From a virus: 21,984 nucleotides of DNA. Every line of letters begins with the position of its first letter. The stretch's first letter is position 1. The notes beneath the pieces are model-generated. The model was not told the origin of the DNA, searched no databases, and worked only from the letters and a program-made list of their open reading frames with translations. This document shows, in pieces, positions 1 to 9,464 of this stretch. The stretch is from the IMG/VR virus record IMGVR_UViG_3300010392_000636, positions 1 through 21,984 of that record; one strand, given 5' to 3'. Position numbers and translations under genes: made by a program.

Positions 1-3000
1 AAATCTATTTTTCCCTCCAAACCTATTGTTTTTTTTCTTTCTTTTTGTTTTCTTTTTCTTTTTCTCCTCTGGAGTATAATTGTACTCTTTATCTCTCTCT
101 TGTTGCAATAATTTTCTTTCAAGTTTTTTAGCTTCTCTTTCAGCTTCTCTTTCTTTGTATCCGGGAGATTTTTCTCCGTATGTCATTTCCCATAACTCTC
201 TATCATATCTTTTCATTTCAGATTTATTCTTATATCCCTGAAGTTCCCTTTTTTCATCTTTTTGCTGTTCTTTTTTATAAGACTTGACATTGTATTTAAT
301 AATAGATCCTGCTTCAGATGGAAGAACCCCGAGACTATATAAAAAATAAGCTAATGCATTAAGAGCGATTGGTCCTCTTAACGATGGATCAATTTTTTTC
401 TCATTACCATAATTATCCGTGTAAGTTCCAGTAGACCCCATACCTATCATTTGAAATAAATCCTCAGCAGTTTTAAGCGGTATACCTAAAACACCTGCTT
501 GTTCTATAAATGTTTTTTCATCTTTTGCAAAAAATTGAAAAGGGTCATCTCCATCACTAGCTGTTCTTATGACCTTATTGATCAACTGTAAGGTTATGTC
601 ATCTAAAGGAGGTATAGGTGATAAAACATCCTTAACTACATTACCCGCCCTACCTTTTAATCTATTTTGAAACGCTTTTTCTTTATCTTCCTCGTCGTCA
701 TCTCCAGTAATCGCAGATGACATTAACGCTAAAGCTTGAGTAACAGCAAGACCTATTAAGTTAAATGTAGCGGTTTCTACTCCAAGACCAGCTAAAGAAC
801 GATACGCGCTTCTTTTATCTTCTTTTGTAGCTGTTTTACTAAGCGCTATATTGAAGTCAGTATACATTCTTGTCTTTTGATTTAACAAGAAATTAGCGAA
901 TGGAAAAAATATTTTACGCGCAACTTGATTCACAGCGTTTTTACTTCTAAATAAGTCACCCTGTAAGTCTATATCGGAAACATTCTGTTGCCTTCCCACT
1001 TGTTGTTCAGCAAAAGCGCCTGCTTGTTTATTTACTTTATGATTTGACCAATCAATATTAGAAGGATCTACACCTTGTTTTTTTAAGTCATTCATATAGT
1101 AAGCCATCCAAGAGGCTTGAGCTGCAAATTTATCTGGACTTACTAAAAACTTTTGTAAATAAAATTTATTAGCTTCTAACAAAACATTACCAGCCTGCTC
1201 CCATTTACCTTCAGCAGCCTTATCCATTTTTGTGTTAGTCCCTTCTAAATTTGTTATAGACTGTAAGCCACGATTAGCAATTTCATAACCTGACTTATTT
1301 AACCAAATTCTAGCATCAGGATTTGAAGTTATTAAAGATATTCCTTGACCAACAGAACCAAGATCAAACATTAAATTTGTCGCTGTATTCACTAAAGGGG
1401 TTAACTGCTTTATAAATTGAGTTGGTCCACCTAAAACTCTAGAGACACCAATTCCAGCTATTTGATTAAGAAGCTTTATAGTCTCCTTATCTTCAATTTT
1501 TTCACTTGCCCCTCTTTTGGAGTTTACGTAATTCTGAAACTTGCTAAAAATAAGGTTTCTATTATCTACATCAGGAACTAATTTTTTAAACTCAGGGTTC
1601 AAATTTTTTGAAGTCCCCATAAATCCTTTCATTACCTGTATACTTTCTGCTGTTTCAAGATCTGTTAAAGCATCTTTTAGATTGCTTATATTGGAAGAAT
1701 CAAACCCGAGATTTACAACTCTTCCAGTTGTAAGTCTTTTAGGTCTAACAACATCCATTAAAACACCTGATTCTTTATCGTAAATTTTTTGTGAAGTACC
1801 TTGAAATTGAGGGCTTCCAATCTCCTGGTCAGTACTACCAGCTTGATCTTTCAATAAACTAAATGAGTCTGGTGTGTAGTTTATATCTTTACCTAAAACT
1901 TTGTTATATACGTTTAAAGATACATTTTCTAAATCAGGTCTAATTTTTGACCACTCAGCAGTCATCCACTCAACAGCTTCTTTATTTGTAGGGTCAACCT
2001 TATTTTCAATATCTTGTATACTATTAGATCCTGACAGTATTTTATCAGCAGCTTCTTTAATAAGTTGAGCTTTTTTTGTTTCTCCTGAGTCGTTTAAGGT
2101 TTTAATAGTTTCTTCAACTAAGCCTTTACGTCTTTCAAATTCAATTCTTTGATCCTCTTTAGTTCCATCTACCGTTCTTCTCATGAAAGCAAATAAACCT
2201 CTTTCTGTATCATTAGCCGCCGTGTTAAAATCTGTGCCGTTGGGCTGTGTTCTTGTAATGCCTTTTATTGCATTAAATTTACTTGTGGGCTTGATGAACT
2301 TATCTACATAATCCTGAGAAATATCATTTGTTAACCTTTCAGCTTTTGCAACTCCGTTTCTAAACCCATCAAACCCAGATAACTTATTAAATATTCTAGC
2401 CGTAGACGTTCCTTTAAATAAGTTTTCCATTATTCTAGGCATTGCACCTAGTTTTTTGTACCAAAAATTAGCAACCTTTTTAGAACCAAATAATTTCAAT
2501 GGTCTAGCCGGCCTTAATAATTTATTTGCCTTGATAACGTTCTTCATTCCTTCGTTACTCTTAGTTGTAGCAACCATTCCGCCCGTCCCTTGATTAACGA
2601 CAAAATTAACCATAGCATCTAAAGCTTGTAGTTTATCTTTGGTGGTATTCATTAAGTCAAGATCTATATTCATAAAATCTTTTATGATTTTTTGATCTTG
2701 TTTACTTATATTTATTTTTTCTCCAGTAAAAGGGTCAATGTTGTTTTTTATAATATCATTAACTATTCCTTGATAAACACTAAAAGCTTTCTTTACACCT
2801 TTATTTATAATAGACTCCTTAGCTATTAGCTTGTCCTCCTTAGCTTGTATATCTTTATCTCCATCTCCTTCTTCAAGAATTTCACGCATTTCTTCAAGAG
2901 TAAATTCGTTAGAATTTAATCCAGTTAAATCACTGAATGCCAAGGCTTCAGCTTTTCTTATTATTTTATTTTCCTTAGCTATCTCCTTAGATGTATACTT

Positions 3001-6000
3001 GTCAAGGGCTTTTATATCCACGGCGTCAGCTACAATAATATTACCATCTTTATCAGTCTTGCTTTTTGTTAGACCATCTACAACTTTTTGTGCGTTTTCT
3101 AAATATAAATCTAAATCACTCACTAATGCTGGATCAATTTTTAAAAATTGTTTTGCAGAAATCGAAACCTCTCCATCTAAACTTTCGCTTTTTAAAAGCT
3201 TTTTTATTTTTCTAGATAAGCTATCAGCATCACTAAACTTCTTAGCGTTATTCGCGTCTGTATTAACTTTATCGACATATTCTAAAACTTGACTCACTAG
3301 GCGGGGGTTGTTTAAATTCACACCCGACACCTTGTTAATTAAGGAGTTTGCTTTTTTTAAGGTTATTGATCCTAACTTTTCTAAAGATTTTATGGCATCA
3401 GACAGAGATTTTCTTCTTTTAGTCTGATCTAATTTTGAATCTTTTGCTGCTTTTACTTCAAGATTTATTTGATCTTTTAAAGCTTGACTCTCGTTAACAG
3501 TAACAATTTTAGGCTTTCCATCAGTTACGCTCTTTGTTGTTGGACCTTTCTTTTTGCCAAATATTCCAGGCTCTTGAGCTTCTTTTTCTAATTTAGACTT
3601 AACATTTTCTTCAACAATACTTAACGGCTCTCGATTAGGATCAACTTCTAATACGGTATTTACATTTGTTGGCGTTGCCTCTAGACCTGTTAAAGATTTA
3701 AATTTGTCTTTTAAATTTCTTAAGGTTTCAGTTGAAGCTGTTATACCCGTAAGCTCTTTTATGGCTTGATTATTAGGATTGTTTTTCATAAACTCAACAA
3801 CCTCCTCTAAAGTTACATTTTCTTGTCCAACAGCATCAACCCATCCGTCTTCTAAACTGACGCCGTCTTTACTGATCCAGGTACTTGTGAGACCAAATTC
3901 CCCAGGATCTACACCCGTTACTCGTCTCCAGCTTTCTGGAGTAAACTTAAGCCCGATGATGCCTGTTACTCCTGTATTAGATCCAAATAATTCTTGACTC
4001 TGCGCCTTACCTTCTTTTATTAATTTCTGCTCATTAACAATTGTCTCTGCAATCTCTTTAGCACTATCGCTTGACTCTGCAATCTCTTGGTTTATTTGAT
4101 CCGGAGAAACACCCTCATTTAATTGAGATCGCTGACCTTGATTAACATCAATAATAGACTCTAAATATATTTTTTCTGCAACTTTACGCGCCTTTTCTGA
4201 CACAGGCTTACCTGTTCTTGTGTTAATTACAGATTCAATTTTACCTTCTTCATTAAAATTTATCTGAGTACTAGTCTTTCTTCCTGTCAAAGATCTAACT
4301 ATAAAAGGTTCTTTAATAGATGGCTTAGTTATAAAGCCAGGGTCTTTTTTGTCCGATACAGCTTCTGTGGTAGTCTCTAAACCAATCGCTTTCTTCTGAC
4401 GTGAAGATAATGCGTCAATTTTTTTCTGAGACATTACTTCTGTAATAGGCTTTGATTTAGAAGTTATAACTTCTCCATAACTAGCTTCTATGTAATCTTT
4501 ATTAGACAGAGTATTTTCTTTTGATACTTCTGTTCCGCTTCTTTGACCATCAATAATCATGGTAAATTCTCTTGATCCGTCTAAATTTGTTTTAACCTCT
4601 ACAGTTGTATTAGTTCCGTCTGAACTTTCCATATCAACCTCAAAAACCTCAGCTTCTTTTGCTACTTGATTATCTCTAAGTCTTTCTTCTTCTAACGCAG
4701 GAGCTTCTTGAATAGTTCCTTCAAAACTTTGTTCCCCCTCAGGTGTAGTTGTTAATTCACCCTCTGGATTAGTAATTTGTTTTGATTGCTTGCTATCTCT
4801 TTCTTGAACTGCTTTTATTTCCTCATCTACGTTAGCAATCTGTTCATCTATAGTTTCTTTTAAAGGCCCTTCTAGTCCTTCCTTTTGCTTTACAAGGTTT
4901 AGTCTTTGCTGAAGTAAGTCCGAAGCCTCTAACATATTGTCAGAATTTATAATCGTACCGTTTGTTCTATTTATTGCAGTTTGCATTGCATAAATTTCAT
5001 CGTAAGCCTCCTTGCCTTGTTCAGGAGTTAACAACTCTTTATTTACTAAATCTTCAATAGACTGGTCTAGATCACTCACTTCACTAGCCACAAATCTTAT
5101 AGCGTCACTCCTTTGGTTTGATGTAAGCAATTGAGAGCCTCCTAAGCCAGTTGTTGCGCCTATGGTTAAAGCAATAGTCTCTATAATTTCACTCTTTTTA
5201 ACACTACTACTTCTAACATCAAGACCAGTGGCTGCATTTACAATTGCATTAATACCTTTTTCTGAAAAATAAACAGGCAGTTCTTCAACAACAACTTCTT
5301 TAAGGTTTTCTGCGGCAAGGGTTTTTATTTTACCGTATAATTTCTTCTTGCTGAAGTCTTTACCTTTGTTCTTTACTATATCTATTATTTGAGATTTAAT
5401 AGTTTTTAAACCACCACCTATTAGGTTAATATTTGACCCTGCTAATCCTGAAAAAAGACCATCTAAAGAGGCAATAGCATTTCCCGCCATAACAGCCTTG
5501 CCTAAGGCCTCATCTTCAGTTAGTCCTGCCTTAACAAGGTCAGCTCTCATATCTTCTACTGATTGAGCCACTGTGCTAGCGTAAGAAGCCGATCCCATTC
5601 CTATCGCCCCTTTGACTTTACTAGAAAGTTTAACGCCCTTTAAACCACTACTAAATATTTTTCCGCTATATATTAAAGCAAAAAGATTTGCAACCGTTTG
5701 TACTCCAGATTGAACAAAAGCTCCACCGTCATAAAAAGTTTCAGAATTATTTATGCTCTTTGCCCGATCTTTTATTTGCTTAATCTTTTCCTCTGACAAT
5801 ATTCCAAAAACACTTACATGAGTAGTATCATCTATCACATCTCCCTCATCGGTGACAATAAACTCCTTTCCGTTTACAGTAACCTTTTTTCCACTAATAA
5901 ACCCAGATCTTCGAACAGAACCAATATCTTTTTCAGCTGCTTCGCTAGAGTCTAAAAACGCTTCAGTAATTCCGGCTAATACTCCTTTTTTATCAGCCCC

Positions 6001-7068
6001 TAAAGATGCTAATCCTTGATCAAGAAGACTGGGAATCGCAGCAACTGTTCCTGTAGCAAAGCTAGCTATGGTGTTAGGAATAGTTTTTAAAATTTCAGCC
6101 CCTTCATACGCAGCTTGTGTAAATCCACCTATTTGTCCGGCTGCATATATTTTTTTACGTCTTTGTAAATCTAAATCCGAAGTGTATTTTTTATATGTGG
6201 GGAACAATTCACCCATCTTGCTTAGAAGATTAGTTTCTTCTATAAGCTTTTCCCCTAATTGTTTTTTAGCTCTAAGAAGCAAAACCTGCTCTTGAGGATT
6301 TTTAGACAATATTAACTTCGAGTTGATAGTGGTTAAGTCGTCACTAATTTTTTTTATTACCTCCCCTTTATATGAGAGTAATTTTTCAGAGTCTTTTTTT
6401 TCTCTTAAATACTCTTCAGCTTCATCTGTTGTCGGTGAGTATTTTAAAAATTCAAAAGAGTCAGACTCTTCTCTTTGAGTTAATTGCTCCCATTTAGAGT
6501 AATCTTCCTGATTAATATTTAGCTTGCTAAGTATATTTTTATCAACTTTAGTAGGTTTAATTTCCAAACCTTCTTCTAAATCTCTTGGTAAAGATGTTAG
6601 ATTGGGCATAGATAAATCAGTTTGTACTTCTCTAGACCCAGTTTCGTTTAAGAAAGTGTTGTATTGTCCAGAAATATTCCCTGAATCTACTTCAATCCCT
6701 TGTTCCTCTAAAAATAGTTTTTGAGATTTTTGTAAACTTGACAAAGCCAAAGAACCATCCTCCGACCCGGATTCCGTATTGGCTTCTTCTTTTTTTTTTA
6801 ATGAACCGTCATCAATTAAAGACTGTGAACGATTTCCATATTTTTTAACAATATCTATTCCTTTTATTTCAGTACCATTAGGGCTAATATAAAACGAATC
6901 AAGATCAAAATCAATCTCAACTTCTTCTTTTTTATCAGCGGTTTTATCTGTTTGTTTAAGATTTCCGCTATCTACCAATCCTTGAAATCTATCTCCATAT
7001 CTAGATTTAGCTTCACTCTCAGTAATTACAGATCCATTAGGGGATTCAAATAATAATTCGTCTTCCAT
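1..7068 (-). CDS. Giant virion/ejection-type protein, 3' end outside window (partial, >2356 aa)
   Basis: Reading the minus strand from the ATG at 7068, the frame stays open for 2356 codons to the left edge, so the stop lies beyond the window. Residues 7-37 and 60-90 are two copies of one motif (SPNG ... YG-R-Q-L-D-G-L). Residues about 100-300 are charged and helical. Hydrophobic, Gly/Ala-rich stretches lie near 457-476, 517-556 and 597-640. A Gln/Glu/Leu-rich coiled coil follows near 700-790. A small helical region with WRRVTGVDPG and TLEEVVEFM lies at 1037-1100. A long helical region at 1837-2136 contains PFANFLLNQKTRM and resembles the C-terminal part of other marine phage giant proteins, possibly LPD38-like. 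Residues from 2260 to the edge are very Lys/Arg-rich. I saw no lytic transglycosylase motif. It follows the 536-aa gene by 15 bases. Size and last place in the set suggest a T7 gp16-like internal ejection protein; that role is inferred. Confidence 0.85.
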   Translation of the reverse strand, partial: MEDELLFESPNGSVITESEAKSRYGDRFQGLVDSGNLKQTDKTADKKEEVEIDFDLDSFYISPNGTEIKGIDIVKKYGNRSQSLIDDGSLKKKEEANTESGSEDGSLALSSLQKSQKLFLEEQGIEVDSGNISGQYNTFLNETGSREVQTDLSMPNLTSLPRDLEEGLEIKPTKVDKNILSKLNINQEDYSKWEQLTQREESDSFEFLKYSPTTDEAEEYLREKKDSEKLLSYKGEVIKKISDDLTTINSKLILSKNPQEQVLLLRAKKQLGEKLIEETNLLSKMGELFPTYKKYTSDLDLQRRKKIYAAGQIGGFTQAAYEGAEILKTIPNTIASFATGTVAAIPSLLDQGLASLGADKKGVLAGITEAFLDSSEAAEKDIGSVRRSGFISGKKVTVNGKEFIVTDEGDVIDDTTHVSVFGILSEEKIKQIKDRAKSINNSETFYDGGAFVQSGVQTVANLFALIYSGKIFSSGLKGVKLSSKVKGAIGMGSASYASTVAQSVEDMRADLVKAGLTEDEALGKAVMAGNAIASLDGLFSGLAGSNINLIGGGLKTIKSQIIDIVKNKGKDFSKKKLYGKIKTLAAENLKEVVVEELPVYFSEKGINAIVNAATGLDVRSSSVKKSEIIETIALTIGATTGLGGSQLLTSNQRSDAIRFVASEVSDLDQSIEDLVNKELLTPEQGKEAYDEIYAMQTAINRTNGTIINSDNMLEASDLLQQRLNLVKQKEGLEGPLKETIDEQIANVDEEIKAVQERDSKQSKQITNPEGELTTTPEGEQSFEGTIQEAPALEEERLRDNQVAKEAEVFEVDMESSDGTNTTVEVKTNLDGSREFTMIIDGQRSGTEVSKENTLSNKDYIEASYGEVITSKSKPITEVMSQKKIDALSSRQKKAIGLETTTEAVSDKKDPGFITKPSIKEPFIVRSLTGRKTSTQINFNEEGKIESVINTRTGKPVSEKARKVAEKIYLESIIDVNQGQRSQLNEGVSPDQINQEIAESSDSAKEIAETIVNEQKLIKEGKAQSQELFGSNTGVTGIIGLKFTPESWRRVTGVDPGEFGLTSTWISKDGVSLEDGWVDAVGQENVTLEEVVEFMKNNPNNQAIKELTGITASTETLRNLKDKFKSLTGLEATPTNVNTVLEVDPNREPLSIVEENVKSKLEKEAQEPGIFGKKKGPTTKSVTDGKPKIVTVNESQALKDQINLEVKAAKDSKLDQTKRRKSLSDAIKSLEKLGSITLKKANSLINKVSGVNLNNPRLVSQVLEYVDKVNTDANNAKKFSDADSLSRKIKKLLKSESLDGEVSISAKQFLKIDPALVSDLDLYLENAQKVVDGLTKSKTDKDGNIIVADAVDIKALDKYTSKEIAKENKIIRKAEALAFSDLTGLNSNEFTLEEMREILEEGDGDKDIQAKEDKLIAKESIINKGVKKAFSVYQGIVNDIIKNNIDPFTGEKINISKQDQKIIKDFMNIDLDLMNTTKDKLQALDAMVNFVVNQGTGGMVATTKSNEGMKNVIKANKLLRPARPLKLFGSKKVANFWYKKLGAMPRIMENLFKGTSTARIFNKLSGFDGFRNGVAKAERLTNDISQDYVDKFIKPTSKFNAIKGITRTQPNGTDFNTAANDTERGLFAFMRRTVDGTKEDQRIEFERRKGLVEETIKTLNDSGETKKAQLIKEAADKILSGSNSIQDIENKVDPTNKEAVEWMTAEWSKIRPDLENVSLNVYNKVLGKDINYTPDSFSLLKDQAGSTDQEIGSPQFQGTSQKIYDKESGVLMDVVRPKRLTTGRVVNLGFDSSNISNLKDALTDLETAESIQVMKGFMGTSKNLNPEFKKLVPDVDNRNLIFSKFQNYVNSKRGASEKIEDKETIKLLNQIAGIGVSRVLGGPTQFIKQLTPLVNTATNLMFDLGSVGQGISLITSNPDARIWLNKSGYEIANRGLQSITNLEGTNTKMDKAAEGKWEQAGNVLLEANKFYLQKFLVSPDKFAAQASWMAYYMNDLKKQGVDPSNIDWSNHKVNKQAGAFAEQQVGRQQNVSDIDLQGDLFRSKNAVNQVARKIFFPFANFLLNQKTRMYTDFNIALSKTATKEDKRSAYRSLAGLGVETATFNLIGLAVTQALALMSSAITGDDDEEDKEKAFQNRLKGRAGNVVKDVLSPIPPLDDITLQLINKVIRTASDGDDPFQFFAKDEKTFIEQAGVLGIPLKTAEDLFQMIGMGSTGTYTDNYGNEKKIDPSLRGPIALNALAYFLYSLGVLPSEAGSIIKYNVKSYKKEQQKDEKRELQGYKNKSEMKRYDRELWEMTYGEKSPGYKEREAEREAKKLERKLLQQERDKEYNYTPEEKKKKKTKRKKKNNRFGGKNRF
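6799..7050 (-). repeat. Two-copy protein motif at the N-terminus of the giant protein
   Basis: Residues 7-37 and 60-90 of the giant protein align without gaps at an offset of 53 residues. They share 13 of 31 positions: S-P-N-G, I, Y-G, R, Q, L, D, G and a final L. Charged, Lys/Glu-rich linkers follow each copy. It looks like a small binding or docking module that was duplicated; its function is unknown. Confidence 0.7.
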
Positions 7069-7083
7069 TATTGTATGTTATTA

Positions 7084-8694
7084 TTATTTTATTTGTATTC
7101 CAATGTCATCTACCTCAACTTCCCTTGCTGTACCTTTCCCTGGGGTGTTTTTTGTTTCAGAAGACCTTGTTTCATCTATTGTCAATGATCTGTTAAAACC
7201 GCTCTTAGAATAAAGAGGATCATCGAGTACGCTATTATAGTTTTTTCCGGTTAACGCTTGCCCAGCAGACAATAAAAATTCAGCCTCACTTTTTAATTTT
7301 TTTATTCGTTTTTCATTACTCTTAACCACTGGCTTCTTCGGATCATAACCAGGTTTACCAAGTTCATTACCTTTAGTCTCTGGCTTCTTCGGATCATAAT
7401 CAGGGTTATCAACTTCAGCATAAAAAGAAATTGCTTTAGTTATAGTTCCGCCTTCTCCATCTCCAACTATTAAATTAATACCATTCTCATTTCTTTCTAC
7501 ATATTTAACATCATTAGTACCTTTATAGTCTCTAAAGTAATCTAAAGAAGAAACTATTTGCTCTGGAGTCCCGGAATACAAAATAGACACTATTTCTGCC
7601 TCTTCATTTAATTCTATCTCTTTATCTTCATCTCCTTTATTAAACTCCTTTCGTCTTTGTTTTAACTTGGCCCATTCAATTGCTGACCTGTCTTTCTCTT
7701 GTTCAGTAAGTTCTTCTCTTTCTGTTATTTTCTTATCCAACCCTGCCTCAAATAAACTCTCAACATATGCTGTCGCCTCTTTATCTTGAGCTTCTGTAAA
7801 TTTAATTGAACCGTCAGGTAACATTAAAAGTAATTTAGAGTCCTTTTTAGCTTTTTCTTCATCGTATGTAAAGCCATACCCCATACTATCAGAAAGGATG
7901 CTTGACTTCTGATTATCATTGGCTAAAACACTTTCTATTAAATTAACTTTAGCGTCATTCATCAAAGCTACAGACTTTTTGTCTTTATATAAATTATTAA
8001 AAGCCATCTCGGTTGTAACTCCCATTTTATCCTTTATCATGATAGTGCCTAGATTTTCAATAACACCCGTGATGTTTCCTTGAACGTCAAATTTATCATA
8101 TTCTTGTGTAGATAATCTTAATAGTTCTGAGGCATTAGCAAAACTGCCTGGCGTGGTAGATAAAGAAAATGTGCCGTCGTCATTTTTCGTTCTTTCAGCT
8201 ACATTAATTTCTCCTGTTAAAGGATTTATATAAGCACCACTCTTACTAAACTTCAAGAAACCCTCCATCTGTTCGCGTAAAAAAATCTCTTTGTTACTAC
8301 TAATTCCATCATTAGCTCTTTTCATAGATTTATCAAAGTTGGCATTAAAAGATTTACCCGCCTTAAACATTATATCTACACCCTGTGTCGTGTTTGCTCT
8401 TTTCTTGTAATAATCTCTCTCAGATAACCTTCCGTTTCTCAAGTCATCTATATCTTTAGCCATTTGAGTACCAGCATCTTTAGAAAGGTCTGCCATAAAC
8501 CTATTGGTCTCGGCATTAGCCCCTTGAGGCTGGTCTAATAAAGATAATGCGAAATCCGCGTCTATTTTATCAATAGAGGCTTTGCGATTTTCTCTATCAG
8601 TAACTTCGTCTTCAAGAATCTTAGTCATGTCGTTACCAACCTTATTCCAATCTACTTGCGTGGGCGCATCGTCCCTTACATAACCGTATGCCAT
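7084..8694 (-). CDS. Charged virion protein, probable internal/ejection protein (T7 gp15 position)
   Basis: A 536-aa protein with no signal peptide or membrane segment. It is rich in Lys, Glu and Asp and looks largely helical. The first 120 residues are strongly charged and contain DWNKVGNDM. Residues 330-370 (EREELTEQEKDRS and on) are probably coiled coil. Residues 427-455 hold a short repeat around YDPKKP, and the last 40 residues are Ser/Thr/Lys-rich and probably disordered. I do not recognise a family. The gene sits between the small Ala-rich protein and the giant protein, 25 and 15 bases away, so all are likely co-transcribed. T7 gene 15 occupies the same place among the internal virion proteins, hence the suggestion. 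The start has the A/T-only leader AAAATTATAAT-ATGG common in this window. Confidence 0.9.
   Translation of the reverse strand: MAYGYVRDDAPTQVDWNKVGNDMTKILEDEVTDRENRKASIDKIDADFALSLLDQPQGANAETNRFMADLSKDAGTQMAKDIDDLRNGRLSERDYYKKRANTTQGVDIMFKAGKSFNANFDKSMKRANDGISSNKEIFLREQMEGFLKFSKSGAYINPLTGEINVAERTKNDDGTFSLSTTPGSFANASELLRLSTQEYDKFDVQGNITGVIENLGTIMIKDKMGVTTEMAFNNLYKDKKSVALMNDAKVNLIESVLANDNQKSSILSDSMGYGFTYDEEKAKKDSKLLLMLPDGSIKFTEAQDKEATAYVESLFEAGLDKKITEREELTEQEKDRSAIEWAKLKQRRKEFNKGDEDKEIELNEEAEIVSILYSGTPEQIVSSLDYFRDYKGTNDVKYVERNENGINLIVGDGEGGTITKAISFYAEVDNPDYDPKKPETKGNELGKPGYDPKKPVVKSNEKRIKKLKSEAEFLLSAGQALTGKNYNSVLDDPLYSKSGFNRSLTIDETRSSETKNTPGKGTAREVEVDDIGIQIK
7330..7416 (-). repeat. Imperfect 36-base direct repeat, 51-base spacing, in the 536-aa gene
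   Basis: Copies at 7330-7365 and 7381-7416 match at 32 of 36 bases, and the first 19 bases of each are identical. They encode residues 444-455 and 427-438, which share PxYDPKKP. The 51-base spacing keeps the frame, so this is an in-frame duplication in a probably disordered stretch. Confidence 0.8.
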
Positions 8695-8719
8695 ATTATA
8701 ATTTTATTTCTTACTTACT

Positions 8720-9463
8720 TTAAAAAATCCTTCCAAAAATATCTTTAATTCCTCCCCCTACAGCCGCCAAAGCATTCCCTACATTAGTTCCGCCGCCGCC
8801 CTGACGAAAATCAGATCGGCTTAATGTATAGTCACTAACATCATTGTCAGCCATTGTTTGTTTATAATCTCCATAAGATAAATTTGGAGTGCTAGGGTTG
8901 TCTATGTTTTCACTTCCATATAGACCAACCATTCCAAGACCTTGTTTAGCTAAATTTCCAACCTGTTGAAAACCGGCTGTATTAGCTGCGTTTGCGGCTG
9001 CCCTAGCGTCTGCTGCCATCATTTGAGCGCCTGTTGCTGTTGCTTGATCTATTGTCGCTCTTTTTCCCGCCAATCTAGAGTCTTCTTTAGCGGCTAACTT
9101 ATCTAAATCGAAAAGTTCTTTTCCCATAGCAACTCTCTGTCCAGCCTGTCCAGTTTGTTGAGCTAGTGCTACTCGTCCTATCGCTTCTGCAGCTCCGCGC
9201 CCTCCTTCTCGTGCAGCCTGTACAGATTGAGCACCACCCTGAAGTAAAGCATCTCTTTCTAATTCATAGCCCTCTTTTTGAATAGACAACCCTTCATAGT
9301 AGTTAACGGAAAGTTCTTGCTTTGCGGACTCCATAGCCTTAACGGCGGCTTCTTCTGCTTCTGTTTGCTTTTTTCTTTGTTTCCCCGCTTGTACAAAGCT
9401 TGCTGTTGCTGTTCCTGCAGATATTGCTAAACCTGCTGCTGCGATTGCTGTTGCTGCTGCCAT
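8720..9463 (-). CDS. Ala-rich small internal virion protein (T7 gp14-like)
   Basis: A 247-aa protein. Residues 1-28 form a hydrophobic, small-residue helix rich in Ala, Gly and Ser, with no cleavage site that would suggest export. A Lys/Glu/Gln coiled coil spans about 29-60, and Ala/Gln/Gly-rich helical sequence continues to about 175. The last 65 residues are polar and end in a Gly-rich run before DIFGRIF. This composition, the length and the place before a mid-size and a giant gene match T7 gp14-type proteins, which enter the outer membrane during DNA ejection. The match is one of style and gene order; no diagnostic motif is seen. The start lies 1 base after the GNAT stop (TAATATG), suggesting translational coupling. 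The coding DNA carries GCT/GCA-rich runs. Confidence 0.88.
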   Translation of the reverse strand: MAAATAIAAAGLAISAGTATASFVQAGKQRKKQTEAEEAAVKAMESAKQELSVNYYEGLSIQKEGYELERDALLQGGAQSVQAAREGGRGAAEAIGRVALAQQTGQAGQRVAMGKELFDLDKLAAKEDSRLAGKRATIDQATATGAQMMAADARAAANAANTAGFQQVGNLAKQGLGMVGLYGSENIDNPSTPNLSYGDYKQTMADNDVSDYTLSRSDFRQGGGGTNVGNALAAVGGGIKDIFGRIF

Positions 9464-9464
9464 A

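Noticed and set aside
2831-3292. Plus-strand open frame of 153 codons, and similar short plus-strand frames elsewhere
   Set aside because: They lie fully inside minus-strand genes, have Ser/Leu/Phe-rich shadow composition and no leader like the real genes.
1-7068. Lytic transglycosylase domain at the N-terminus of the giant protein, as in T7 gp16
   Set aside because: No SLT-type Glu-Ser motif or matching fold pattern was seen in the first 300 residues.
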